Source of the DNA: Tamlana sp. 2_MG-2023
GTDB lineage: Bacteria > Bacteroidota > Bacteroidia > Flavobacteriales > Flavobacteriaceae
Length of the DNA: 64,000 bases
NCBI RefSeq assembly: GCF_030548465.1
Contig: NZ_JAUOSF010000003.1
Location: 248,001 to 312,000 of the forward strand
Direction of reading: 5' to 3'
A model generated the notes under the pieces. It was not told the DNA's origin and made no database searches. It saw only the letters and a program-made list of their open reading frames with translations. The translations under genes and the position numbers were made by a program. The stretch's first letter is position 1; each line of letters starts with the position of its first letter. Positions 44,056 to 52,528 of this stretch are shown here, piece after piece.

Positions 44056-46434
44056 TTAATGAATGCCTTTCACACTAACAACTTCCCCACTTGCCAATTC
44101 TATTTTTGCTATAAAAATCGGACTCAAATCAGGAAGCAAATAGGTTTTGGATGTGCCTCCTCCTTTTAAGTTATAAAGATTTTGTCCCAGGATATTAAAA
44201 ATTTGAATGTTGTTGATGGCTTTTTCAGCGGAATTAAATTGAAAGTTGTGGTTTTCTAATGCTATTATTTGTATTTGATTTGTGGCGCTGAAAGTTTCCG
44301 CCGAAAGGCTGTTATTATCGAAAACAATCTCAAAACGGTTATTAAATTCGCCAATTTCTGAAGTAAAAGTATAAGCCGTATCCGATAAATTGTGAATCGT
44401 GTTTGTTAAATTATCCTTTAAATAGATGTTGTTTTTTGAAAGAAACTCCCCTTGAAATTGATCGAGTTCTAATTTGTAAATGGTAGACGTATTAATTTTT
44501 GTGCTAAACCCAAGTTTAATGTTTTCACTTTCATTTATATTGTTTAAACCCTTGCCTTGAATCACGTATTTTTTATTGTTAATATCGATTGAAGAATATA
44601 AGATGGCGCTAAAACCTTGGTTAACGATTCTTGTGGCGTCATAAAAAAGCCCGTCATCTGTCTCGGTGGCTCCATCAACATAGGCAATTAGAATCTGGCT
44701 AAAAACACCTTGGTTAGTTGTGAGGTTAATCCACAGTTTATTCTCCAAAGGGTTCGATTCTTTTTTTACATCCGAATGTTTTAAAAATTGCGTATTACTC
44801 ATTTCATCTGCCACACGCATGGCGTTTCTAAATGTCACAGTTCCATTGGTTAAACCAGGAACAAAAAAGCCTTGACCAGTTGTAATGTATTTGTTAGGAA
44901 TGATACCACTTGATCCTGCGGCTCCTCCAGAACCTATAGTAAACGTGGCATAATCATTTTGATGAAAATTGGACTGCTCATTTCCTGGGTGAGAAGCGTG
45001 ATGTTCGGTAGCATGCGACCAAAAATAAGCAGCGCCATCAATTACAGTGGCATTGGCTTGCTGAAAAGCTACAAAATCAATCGCTGAAGGATAAGGATTA
45101 CCAATAAGGTTCCAAGGCGTGCCGGTGTTACTTATGTTTTTTGTAATGTTTGTAGTAATATCACCTGTATTAAAAGCGCCTTTGAAGCTTACGCTTTGGG
45201 TGCTGGGGTAGGTTAATGTCCGACTAGACATGCAGGCGTAGCCTACTCCGGGAGTCATGATGTGACCTCCAGGAATCACTTGCCAATCATTTCCATCATC
45301 ATCGATATCATCTCCGTTATTATCAATAAAATTTTCAGCATTAAATAAATAAGTTCTGTCATTATCTACATCGGGGAAGGCATGATCTATATTTTCAGCA
45401 TTTACGGGAGAACTCCAGTAGGTGTAGTGGTACCATTCATTTTTTATGGGGGTTATTTTATTCACTTGAGAAATTCCTGGGTTGTTAACTGTAAACGTTC
45501 CATTTTTATTATTCTGAACAAAATTTGCTTGGGTTTCAACAATTAAGTTGCCGTTTACAATCACGTCGTTTTCAATTTCTACGTAGGTGTTGTTTTCAAC
45601 AATAAATGAGGTTCCAGATCCAATAGTTAATTTACAGGTTTTAAAACTCCCTAGGCTTGTGCTGTAATCTGCTAAAATTTGAACTTCTGTGGTTAAATCG
45701 GGCGTACCGCTCCATCCTGAATGATCGTAAACAACGGTTGTTAAGCAAGGTGTTGGTGTGCTACAGGTATAAGAACATGCTGTTAAAGTTATTGCTCCAT
45801 TGGTTCGTGTCCAGTTTGAGGGTTGTACGACATCGGCTAAAATTAAGGTTTTGTTACTTGTTGTGGTGCAGTTGAAAGTGCCGTTTTCAAAATTACCCAT
45901 GTTCATAGCATTTACACTATTGGTTAATCCTGCAGGCACGCCACTGCGATTTGCTGTTACGTTGGCATCGGTATCTGCCCAGCCTAAAGTGTTTCCAAAA
46001 TGTATGGCGTATAAAAAAGTTGGGGTTTGTTCGCTGCCTTGAAAAGCAGATATTTCATCGCCAGAAGCTTCGTTTAAGGTAAACCCGAGTTCCGACTCTA
46101 TAACATTTCCAATAGTTGCGGAATACGTGTTTTCTGTGATATGTCCAGTATCTGTGATGGTTATCGCAGTTCCGCAAGGTAAGTCGGTGGTGGCTGTCCA
46201 TGTTACGGTACCTTCGCCAATGGTAGAAAATTTGCCGCCGGTGGGGAGCCAGTTTTTATCGGTAAAATGAATTTCTGTTCCGCTTAAAACATCGGTTAAT
46301 AAAACGAATGAAAACTGATCTGGATTTACTGAAATGACGCCTGTGATTGCAATGTCGCCTTCGGTTAAAGTGGTCTGAGAAAAGCCTAAATTAAAAATAA
46401 TGAGGCATAGGCTTAGTAAAGTAGTTTTCTTCAA
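44056..46434 (-). CDS. T9SS-exported surface protein, paralogue 2
   Basis: A 792-residue secreted protein with signal peptide to about LGFSQ. Its N-terminal domain (about 22-215; EGDIAITGVISVNPDQFSF, TEIHFTDKNWLPTGG, LPCGTAITITDTGH) resembles a lamin-tail-like beta fold and is not related to that of its neighbour. The rest is shared with the 41181 gene: VVYDHSGWSGTPDL, YTYWSSPV near residue 340, WNLIGNPYPSAIDFVAF, QGFFVPGLTNG and a T9SS sorting domain (QIFNILGQNLYNL, FIAKIELASGEVVSVKG). The two genes lie in tandem on one strand, which points to duplication followed by exchange of the N-terminal domain. Confidence 0.8.
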   Translation of the reverse strand: MKKTTLLSLCLIIFNLGFSQTTLTEGDIAITGVISVNPDQFSFVLLTDVLSGTEIHFTDKNWLPTGGKFSTIGEGTVTWTATTDLPCGTAITITDTGHITENTYSATIGNVIESELGFTLNEASGDEISAFQGSEQTPTFLYAIHFGNTLGWADTDANVTANRSGVPAGLTNSVNAMNMGNFENGTFNCTTTSNKTLILADVVQPSNWTRTNGAITLTACSYTCSTPTPCLTTVVYDHSGWSGTPDLTTEVQILADYSTSLGSFKTCKLTIGSGTSFIVENNTYVEIENDVIVNGNLIVETQANFVQNNKNGTFTVNNPGISQVNKITPIKNEWYHYTYWSSPVNAENIDHAFPDVDNDRTYLFNAENFIDNNGDDIDDDGNDWQVIPGGHIMTPGVGYACMSSRTLTYPSTQSVSFKGAFNTGDITTNITKNISNTGTPWNLIGNPYPSAIDFVAFQQANATVIDGAAYFWSHATEHHASHPGNEQSNFHQNDYATFTIGSGGAAGSSGIIPNKYITTGQGFFVPGLTNGTVTFRNAMRVADEMSNTQFLKHSDVKKESNPLENKLWINLTTNQGVFSQILIAYVDGATETDDGLFYDATRIVNQGFSAILYSSIDINNKKYVIQGKGLNNINESENIKLGFSTKINTSTIYKLELDQFQGEFLSKNNIYLKDNLTNTIHNLSDTAYTFTSEIGEFNNRFEIVFDNNSLSAETFSATNQIQIIALENHNFQFNSAEKAINNIQIFNILGQNLYNLKGGGTSKTYLLPDLSPIFIAKIELASGEVVSVKGIH

Positions 46435-46530
46435 TGGTTTAATTTTCGAGTCTTTTGAGAGAGAAACTAAAACGTGTTTTTAAATATTTTTATTCAATTG
46501 TTAATTTATCCTTGTTATTTTTGGTCTTCT

Positions 46531-47004
46531 ATGCAGTCAAAAAAAACATATACCGTACAAGAGGCTACTAAAAAATTAGAGCATTATTGTGCGTATCAAG
46601 AGCGTTGTCATCAAGAAGTTCGAAAAAAGTTGGTGTCTATGTACATGATACCCGAAGCTATCGATGTTATTATAGTCCATCTTTTAGATCACAATTTCCT
46701 TAATGAAGAACGTTTTGCCAAAGCCTTTGTTCGAGGTAAATTCCGAATTAAGCATTGGGGTAGGCGGCGTTTAACTTCTGAATTAAAGCAGAAGGACATT
46801 TCAAAATACAATATCACTCAGGCACTAGCTGAAATTAATGATGATGAATACCTCACGGTACTTTCCGATTTATCTGAAAAACGAGCGAATTTAATAAAAG
46901 AAGTTAATACTTACAAAAAACGTAAGAAATTTATTGATTATTTTTTATATCGTGGTTGGGAGTCTCATCTGGTTTACGAAAAAGCGCATGAGTTTATTAC
47001 TTAG
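46531..47004 (+). CDS. recX: Regulatory protein RecX
   Basis: A 157-residue three-helix-repeat protein that modulates RecA. RecX motifs are visible: YTVQEATKKLEHYCAYQERC, VRKKLVSMYMIPEAIDVII, FLNEERFAKAFVRGKFRIKH and WGRRRLTSELKQKDIS. The ATG at 46531 gives the normal N-terminus; the frame is open from 46474, but the extra 19 residues are not RecX-like. It is divergent from T9SS paralogue 2. Confidence 0.88.
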   Translation: MQSKKTYTVQEATKKLEHYCAYQERCHQEVRKKLVSMYMIPEAIDVIIVHLLDHNFLNEERFAKAFVRGKFRIKHWGRRRLTSELKQKDISKYNITQALAEINDDEYLTVLSDLSEKRANLIKEVNTYKKRKKFIDYFLYRGWESHLVYEKAHEFIT

Positions 47005-47021
47005 CTTTTGAGTTTTAGGAC

Positions 47022-47046
47022 GGATGACAGAAGACAGGTGACAGCT
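47022..47046 (-). repeat. Heptad-repeat patch in inverted orientation
   Basis: On the minus strand the units TCACCTG, TCTTCTG and TCATCCG follow in register. The orientation is opposite to that of the arrays at 47175 and 47419. Confidence 0.5.
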
Positions 47047-47174
47047 GTTTGAAGTAAAATATTAGATGTAAGAAGTTTCAAGCTTCAAGTTGAGTTATCG
47101 TTCCTGCCGAAAGAAAGTGTCTTTATTAATTCAAGTCGCAGGTTTAAGTTAAAAGTTAAAAATTTGCCTTATCG

Positions 47175-47229
47175 TCAAGAGTCAAGAGTCAAGAGTCAAG
47201 AGTCAATGGTCATCTGTCTTCCGTCAAAG
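47175..47229. repeat. Heptad-repeat array
   Basis: Four units of TCAAGAG, then TCAATGG, TCATCTG, TCTTCCG and TCAAAG, all in one 7-bp register. Confidence 0.8.
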
Positions 47230-47418
47230 TTTCTCATTCAACAAATAAACATTCCAGCAATTAAAAAGGGAAAAGTTAAAAATGAAAAATAACTTCAACT
47301 CTAACAATCAAAAACCAACTTTCAATTTCAGTTATTGGTTAAACGACTAAACAAATAAACGCATAAACATTCTAGTCATTAATAATGAAAAATGAAAAGT
47401 TAAAAAATTACATTAGAA

Positions 47419-47486
47419 TCAACAGTCAACAGTCAACAGTCAACAGTCAACAGTCAAGAGTCAATGGTCTTCCGTCTTCCGTCAAA
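47419..47486. repeat. Heptad-repeat array
   Basis: Five units of TCAACAG, then TCAAGAG, TCAATGG, two of TCTTCCG and TCAAAG. It ends only about 15 bp from the dgt stop codon. Confidence 0.8.
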
Positions 47487-47500
47487 GTTTCTCTTTCAAA

Positions 47501-48841
47501 TCAAAACCCCAACCCCTTAATTTTCTTATAATCTAACATGGCCTTGCTATCAGATAGTAATGATACATAATGGCAAACACTAAGCAGACGCGTGTATAAG
47601 TCGTCGTCTTTGGTTTTTAAGGTGTCAGGTAGTCCTTTTAAAATGAGCTTATCGTAATTAGAAGCCGTATGATTGTAACTGTTGTTAACCGCGGTAGTGT
47701 AAGTGTTTAATAAGGTATTGATAACGCCGTAGCCTACAATCTCTTTGTCTATCACTTCGGTAGATTGGTAAACTTTATCAATGCTAATTTTAATGACATC
47801 TTTAATTTGAGCGTCGTAGGCACTTTTGTCTAAAAGGGCACAATCGAATTCACCGCTTAGTATGGCTTCTTCGTTCGCCATAAAAATGTCCACAGCTTCG
47901 TTTATTAAAGTACCAATAGCTAGGGCACGTAAATAACCAATGCGGTCTTTTTGAGTTTCAAGGGCGTAATAATGTTCTGGAATGATGTTTTTTCTAATAA
48001 TTTTAGATAAATATTCCAGTGCGTATTCTTCTTGAATCAAACCTAAGTTGATACCGTCTTCAAAATCGATGATGGTATAACAAATATCATCGGCAGCTTC
48101 AACTAAAAAGGTAAGCGGATGCCTTGAGTAGCTTAGGCCGTTATCACTACGCTTAATTAAGCCAAGTTCTTGGGCGACATCTTCAAAATTTTCTTTTTCC
48201 GATTGAAAAACACCATATTTCTTATCGGCAATATGATTAGTCGGTTTTTTTGGTAGCGATTCTTTAGGATATTTTGTAAAAGCCCCGAGCGTGGCATAAC
48301 TTAAACGAATACCGCCTGGGCGTCCGGGGTGACTTTCGGTGAGAATTTTAAATCCGTTGGCGTTACCTTCAAAATCACATAGGTCCTGATATTGTGCTGG
48401 AGTTAACTGCTCTTTATATGTTTTACCTTCACCGTTTATAAAGAATTCACCAATGGCTTTTTCACCTGAATGTCCGAATGGCGGATTTCCAATATCGTGA
48501 GCCAAAGCAGCCGCAGCTACAATAGCACCAAAATCATTAGGATGATACCCATGAATATTTTTTAAATGTGGGTGTTTTTCTAAAAGTTTATGCCCCACGC
48601 TACGACCTAAAGAACGTCCTACCACACTCACTTCCAGGCTGTGTGTTAGACGGGTGTGTACAAAATCGGTGTTCGATAAAGGAATGACTTGGGTTTTGTC
48701 TTGAAGGCTTCTAAATTCCGAAGAAAAAATAATACGATCGTAATCCACTTCAAAACCTACGCGGTTCTCATCTTGTTCTTTTCTAATGCGTTTATTAGTG
48801 TCGCCAAAGCGCTTTAAGGATAATAGTTGTTCCCAGTTCAT
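47501..48841 (-). CDS. dgt: dGTP triphosphohydrolase
   Basis: A 446-residue HD-domain enzyme that splits dGTP into deoxyguanosine and triphosphate. The metal motif is complete: HTRLTHSLEVSVVGRSLGR, AALAHDIGNPPFGHSGEKAI and the downstream Asp in AADDICYTIIDFEDGI. The N-terminus (RKEQDENRVGFEVDYDRIIF, FRSLQDKTQV) is typical of Dgt. Cytoplasmic. No partner genes; monocistronic. Confidence 0.92.
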   Translation of the reverse strand: MNWEQLLSLKRFGDTNKRIRKEQDENRVGFEVDYDRIIFSSEFRSLQDKTQVIPLSNTDFVHTRLTHSLEVSVVGRSLGRSVGHKLLEKHPHLKNIHGYHPNDFGAIVAAAALAHDIGNPPFGHSGEKAIGEFFINGEGKTYKEQLTPAQYQDLCDFEGNANGFKILTESHPGRPGGIRLSYATLGAFTKYPKESLPKKPTNHIADKKYGVFQSEKENFEDVAQELGLIKRSDNGLSYSRHPLTFLVEAADDICYTIIDFEDGINLGLIQEEYALEYLSKIIRKNIIPEHYYALETQKDRIGYLRALAIGTLINEAVDIFMANEEAILSGEFDCALLDKSAYDAQIKDVIKISIDKVYQSTEVIDKEIVGYGVINTLLNTYTTAVNNSYNHTASNYDKLILKGLPDTLKTKDDDLYTRLLSVCHYVSLLSDSKAMLDYKKIKGLGF

Positions 48842-48923
48842 CGATATCTATTAAAAGTGAGGGCAAGATACTTATTTTCATTAAAAAATGCAGTTGTTAT
48901 TAAGGGCTTCAAAATAATGAGGA

Positions 48924-49010
48924 AACATTGTTAACATTAAGGTAACATTATCATGATAAACGATTAATGATTTGGTAACATGTAAGATGCTGTTATGCAG
49001 TTACTTTGCA
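48924..49010 (+). promoter_or_regulatory. Promoter and operator array of the gene at 49031
   Basis: Repeated AACAT units start at 48924, 48933, 48944 and 48977. The promoter-proximal site TTAAT-N5-GGTAACA (48964-48980) ends 28 bp before the last G of a -7-like box TTACTTTGCA (49001-49010). A further TAACA lies exactly 33 bp upstream of the proximal one. The same arrangement and spacing occur upstream of the TonB receptor gene at 49692. The 11-bp phasing resembles sites of OmpR/PhoB-type activators; that reading is inference. Confidence 0.55.
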
Positions 49011-49030
49011 AAATATTACAAATTTAAGTC

Positions 49031-49414
49031 ATGAAACAATTTATCTATAGTTTAGTCTTTTTTATTTCAGCCTTAGGATTTGCCCAAGAGGCTGGTTCTA
49101 TAAGTGGTAATTTGCTAGATGTGGAAGCTGAAAATGCACCGCTTTTATATGCTAAAGTTATGGTTAAAGAAACTGGCGCTGAGGTCTTATCAGATGAAAA
49201 TGGCTTTTTTAAATTTGATAATTTAGCCGAAGGGACTTATACTTTGGTTTGCAGTTTTACAGGTTATGAAACCAAAGAATCTCAAGTTCAGGTAGAAGCA
49301 TTAAAAACGGAAGCTGTAAAAATGTATTTAGAAGCTAGTACGGTATCTTTAGATGATTTGGCTTTAGTTTTTGCTAGTGCCGAAAACAATACGTCTAAAG
49401 TGAGTAATGAGTAA
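49031..49414 (+). CDS. Stand-alone carboxypeptidase-like regulatory domain protein
   Basis: A 127-residue exported protein: a signal peptide (FIYSLVFFISALGFAQ) and one carboxypeptidase D-type regulatory beta-sandwich (GSISGNLLDVEAENAPLLYA, LSDENGFFKFDNLAEGTYTL, FTGYETKESQVQVEA), then VSLDDLALVF and a short polar tail. It is closely similar to the N-terminal extension of the TonB receptor encoded just downstream, including the ASLDEVV-like strand where the plug would begin, but it has no plug or barrel. A strong terminator follows, so it is a separate transcript. It may be a free partner or decoy of the receptor domain, or the remnant of a duplicated receptor. Confidence 0.75.
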   Translation: MKQFIYSLVFFISALGFAQEAGSISGNLLDVEAENAPLLYAKVMVKETGAEVLSDENGFFKFDNLAEGTYTLVCSFTGYETKESQVQVEALKTEAVKMYLEASTVSLDDLALVFASAENNTSKVSNE

Positions 49415-49473
49415 GTAATTGAGGGGAATCGATTATAGTCTGGCGCGCTTATAGCGTGTTTAGATCACAAAGT

Positions 49474-49510
49474 AAAAAGCTGCTTTCGTTTATACGAAAG
49501 CAGCTTTTTT
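49474..49510 (+). terminator. Rho-independent terminator after the 49031 gene
   Basis: AAAGCTGCTTTCGT pairs with ACGAAAGCAGCTTT around TTAT, followed by T residues. It separates the small gene from the receptor operon. Confidence 0.9.
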
Positions 49511-49590
49511 ATGCGGTAATATCTTGTTTTTTCTAGCTACCTCAATGTTAATAAAATGTAAACAGTCTTTCTGGTCTATTCATTTTAGGA

Positions 49591-49669
49591 TAACCTTAAC
49601 ATAACACTTTTGTTACGGTTCTTTAATCATGAGGTAACACTAGAATTAAAGTCCTATGGTTTCTTTGCA
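49591..49669 (+). promoter_or_regulatory. Promoter and operator array of the TonB receptor operon
   Basis: TAAC units start at 49591, 49597, 49602 and 49635. The proximal site TTAAT-N5-GGTAACA (49623-49639) lies before a -7-like box TTTCTTTGCA (49660-49669). The distances from GGTAACA to the last G of the box (34 bp) and from the proximal TAAC to the distal one (33 bp) equal those upstream of 49031. The box also overlaps an in-frame ATG at 49656, ruling that start out. Confidence 0.55.
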
Positions 49670-49691
49670 GCGTGAAATTATGACAAAAACA

Positions 49692-52490
49692 ATGAAAAAA
49701 TTATTAGTATTATTTACAATCATGACGTCGGCATTTGCATTTGCGCAAACTACCGGTTCGGTTAAGGGCAAATTAACCGATAAAGAATACAATAACGAAC
49801 CACTCGCGTTCGCCAATGTATTAGTTAAAGGCACTACAACAGGAACCACTTCAGATTTTGACGGACTTTACTACTTCGATAACATGGAGCCAGGAACCTA
49901 TACGTTACTATATAGTTTCGTTGGGTACCAAACTCAAGAAGTAGAAGTTACTGTAGTAGGCGGTAAAACTACAGAGGTGAACGTAGTATTGAGTGCCAGT
50001 GCGGCTTCTTTAGATGAGGTTGTGATTACAACGTCAACAAAAAGAGAAAGTGAAACAGCTTTATTATTAGAGCAAAAGAAAGCGGTTGAAATTAAGCAAA
50101 GTATTGGAGCTGAGGAGCTTACTAGAAAAGCGGTTTCAAACGTTGAGCAAGGATTATCTAAAGTGTCAGGAATTACTACAGTGCAAGATCGTGGTATTTT
50201 TGTACGTGGTTTAGATGACCGTTATAACTTTTTATTAGTAAATGGTTTACCATTAGCTTCATCAGATCCTGATAACAAAATTATTCCGTTAAGCTATATC
50301 GCTACAAGTATTGTAGGGTCTGTAGATGTATTAAAAACGTTCAACAGTAGTATTTATCAAGATTTTGCTGGAGCAACCTTTCAAATTAATACGAAGCAAA
50401 TTCCTAGTCAACCCGTAACTGTAGTGAACTTTGGTGCAGGCATGAACACCAATACGACGATGCAAGATTTCAACATTGACAACAGTGGTGACTTAGAGTT
50501 TTTAGGTTATACTGGTGGTGGTCGTCACCTTCCAGGACCTTATAATAAAGATGCAACTTTAGGTTATACTGCAACACCATCAGAATCAGCAGAGCTGTTT
50601 GATACGTCTTGGACGCCAAAAACAACCAAAGCACCTTTGAGTACAAGATTTGGAATTTCTCACGGACAAAGTATCTATAACAATGGTACCGATAAAGTAG
50701 GATTCTATTTTAGTTTAGATTACAGAAACTCTTACCTGACACAGCAAGGTGTTGAACGTGCTTTAAACTCTGAAGGAACAGCACAACAAGATTTTCAAAC
50801 AACAAACTATAATTTCTCAACACAAAAGTCTTCTTTACTAGGGTTGAGTTATAAAAGAAATAACAACTTCAACTTATTATTCAACACCATTTACCTACAA
50901 AACTCTTCAAACTTTATTAGAGAAGCTGCTGGTGATAACAATGGATTTACACAGTTAAATGATAAAGTATTCTACATTAGAGATACTAAGTATACAGAAA
51001 ATGATTTAGTGTCTTTTCAGTTGTTAGGTGAAAAATCTTGGCAAGATGATAAACACGTATTATCATTTGGAGGTTCTTACGGCATGGGTAACAACAATGT
51101 TCCAGATAGACGTGTATTAAGAACAGCTGGTGAAGGTGAAGAAGCTGAGTATATTACAACAAACGGTATTGACCCGTTTAAATTCTACCAAGAATTAGAA
51201 AACAGCAACGTAAACGCTAAGTTAGAGTATCAAGTTGGTTTTCAAAAAGACGAAGAATTAGATAAATACACAGCTATTTTAAAAGCCGGTTATAACTTTG
51301 ATGCGATTTCTTATGACTTCTTCAATAGAACCATTTCTGTTGATCAAAACTATAACGGTATTTTACCTTATATTAATACGGAAGATCCACAAGCATTTTT
51401 CGACCAAGGTTTTGAAGACGGTTACTTATTCTACAGAAATACTGCCGATCCTCAAGCCAAAAGTTTTATTGACCAATCTATCCACGCGGGGTATTTAGAT
51501 TTCTCTAAAGAATGGGAGCGCTTATTGGTACAAGTAGGTGTGAGAGGTGAATTGGCTTACAGAGAAATTACTTACCGTAAACAATTAACATCTATCAATT
51601 CACCGTATTCAGTACTAGAATACAATCCGTTTGATATTAGTCCGACTTTCAACATAAAATATACACTTAACGATATCTCAAATGTACGTTTGGCAGGATC
51701 TAAAACGGTAACGAGACCACGTTTAAGAGAGATTTTACCAACAACTTTCCAAGATGGTGATGGTAACCAGGTGATTGGTAACCCTGAAATTGAAAACTCT
51801 ACAAACTACAACTTAGATTTAAAATATGAAATCTTCCCTTCAAATTCAGAGCTTTTAGCTTTTACAGCTTTCGGGAAATTCATAGATAATCCAATCGAGC
51901 GTTTATCTAGAGCAACATCAGTAGGGTATAGAACTTACTTCGATAACTTCGATGAAGCTTATATATATGGTATCGAGCTTGAAGCCAAATTAAACATTGG
52001 TAATGTTACAAAAACAGAAGCTTTAGAAGGGTTTTCATTTGGATTCAATGGTATCCTTATGAATTCAGAAGCTTCAGCAGATCCTGATAGTGATGAGTTT
52101 GCTTCGGTAACCAATACCAATAGAAAACTACAAGGGGCGTCAGACTGGGGGATTAACACCGATTTAAGTTACAAGCTTATTGATCGTGATGCCTTTAATT
52201 CTTCACTTAACTTAATTTTTAATACTTACGGAAAACGTATTTACGCGGTAGGAGTTGAAGGTGCCGATGAAATTTATGAGAAGCCAATCAATCAATTAGA
52301 TTTTTCTTGGAATACCCAATTCAATGAAAAAATAGGTTTACGCTTAACGGTTAGAAACATCCTAAATGAGAAAACATTATTTACTCAAGATGCCACTCAA
52401 GATGTGCAGTTCCCAGACGAGTATAGTAATGTGATTGAAAGTTTTGACCAAGGTGTGAGCTTCAGTTTTAACCTTACTTACAAATTATAA
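49692..52490 (+). CDS. TonB-dependent receptor
   Basis: A 932-residue outer-membrane receptor. A signal peptide (KKLLVLFTIMTSAFAFAQ) precedes a carboxypeptidase-like domain (GSVKGKLTDKEYNNEPLAFA), a plug (SIGAEELTRKAVSNVEQGLS, DRGIFVRGLDDRYNFLLVNG, DVLKTFNSSIYQDFAGATFQ) and a barrel with C-terminal strand GVSFSFNLTYKL. No SusD is present. Among in-frame starts, 49656 overlaps the promoter; 49692 gives the same leader length as the neighbouring gene at 49031, while 49680 remains possible. It forms an operon with the lipoprotein 38 bp downstream, which is likely its surface partner. The substrate is unknown. Confidence 0.88.
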   Translation: MKKLLVLFTIMTSAFAFAQTTGSVKGKLTDKEYNNEPLAFANVLVKGTTTGTTSDFDGLYYFDNMEPGTYTLLYSFVGYQTQEVEVTVVGGKTTEVNVVLSASAASLDEVVITTSTKRESETALLLEQKKAVEIKQSIGAEELTRKAVSNVEQGLSKVSGITTVQDRGIFVRGLDDRYNFLLVNGLPLASSDPDNKIIPLSYIATSIVGSVDVLKTFNSSIYQDFAGATFQINTKQIPSQPVTVVNFGAGMNTNTTMQDFNIDNSGDLEFLGYTGGGRHLPGPYNKDATLGYTATPSESAELFDTSWTPKTTKAPLSTRFGISHGQSIYNNGTDKVGFYFSLDYRNSYLTQQGVERALNSEGTAQQDFQTTNYNFSTQKSSLLGLSYKRNNNFNLLFNTIYLQNSSNFIREAAGDNNGFTQLNDKVFYIRDTKYTENDLVSFQLLGEKSWQDDKHVLSFGGSYGMGNNNVPDRRVLRTAGEGEEAEYITTNGIDPFKFYQELENSNVNAKLEYQVGFQKDEELDKYTAILKAGYNFDAISYDFFNRTISVDQNYNGILPYINTEDPQAFFDQGFEDGYLFYRNTADPQAKSFIDQSIHAGYLDFSKEWERLLVQVGVRGELAYREITYRKQLTSINSPYSVLEYNPFDISPTFNIKYTLNDISNVRLAGSKTVTRPRLREILPTTFQDGDGNQVIGNPEIENSTNYNLDLKYEIFPSNSELLAFTAFGKFIDNPIERLSRATSVGYRTYFDNFDEAYIYGIELEAKLNIGNVTKTEALEGFSFGFNGILMNSEASADPDSDEFASVTNTNRKLQGASDWGINTDLSYKLIDRDAFNSSLNLIFNTYGKRIYAVGVEGADEIYEKPINQLDFSWNTQFNEKIGLRLTVRNILNEKTLFTQDATQDVQFPDEYSNVIESFDQGVSFSFNLTYKL

Positions 52491-52528
52491 TTCAAATTAA
52501 TAAAAACCGAAACAATTAAATAACAAAA

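Larger units (their letters stand above)
47005..47500. other. 496-bp gap filled with heptad repeats
   Basis: No gene is seen. The gap contains a short inverted patch (47022-47046) and two direct arrays (47175-47229 and 47419-47486) of the same 7-bp repeat, separated by AT-rich low-complexity sequence. Confidence 0.6.

Noticed and set aside
41071-47486. Heptad arrays as a CRISPR
   Set aside because: The repeat is 7 bp with no unique spacers and there are no cas genes in the window.
49656-49691. Upstream starts for the TonB receptor
   Set aside because: The ATG at 49656 overlaps the -7 box, so the transcript would not contain it; the ATG at 49680 remains possible but gives a shorter leader than that of the co-regulated neighbour.
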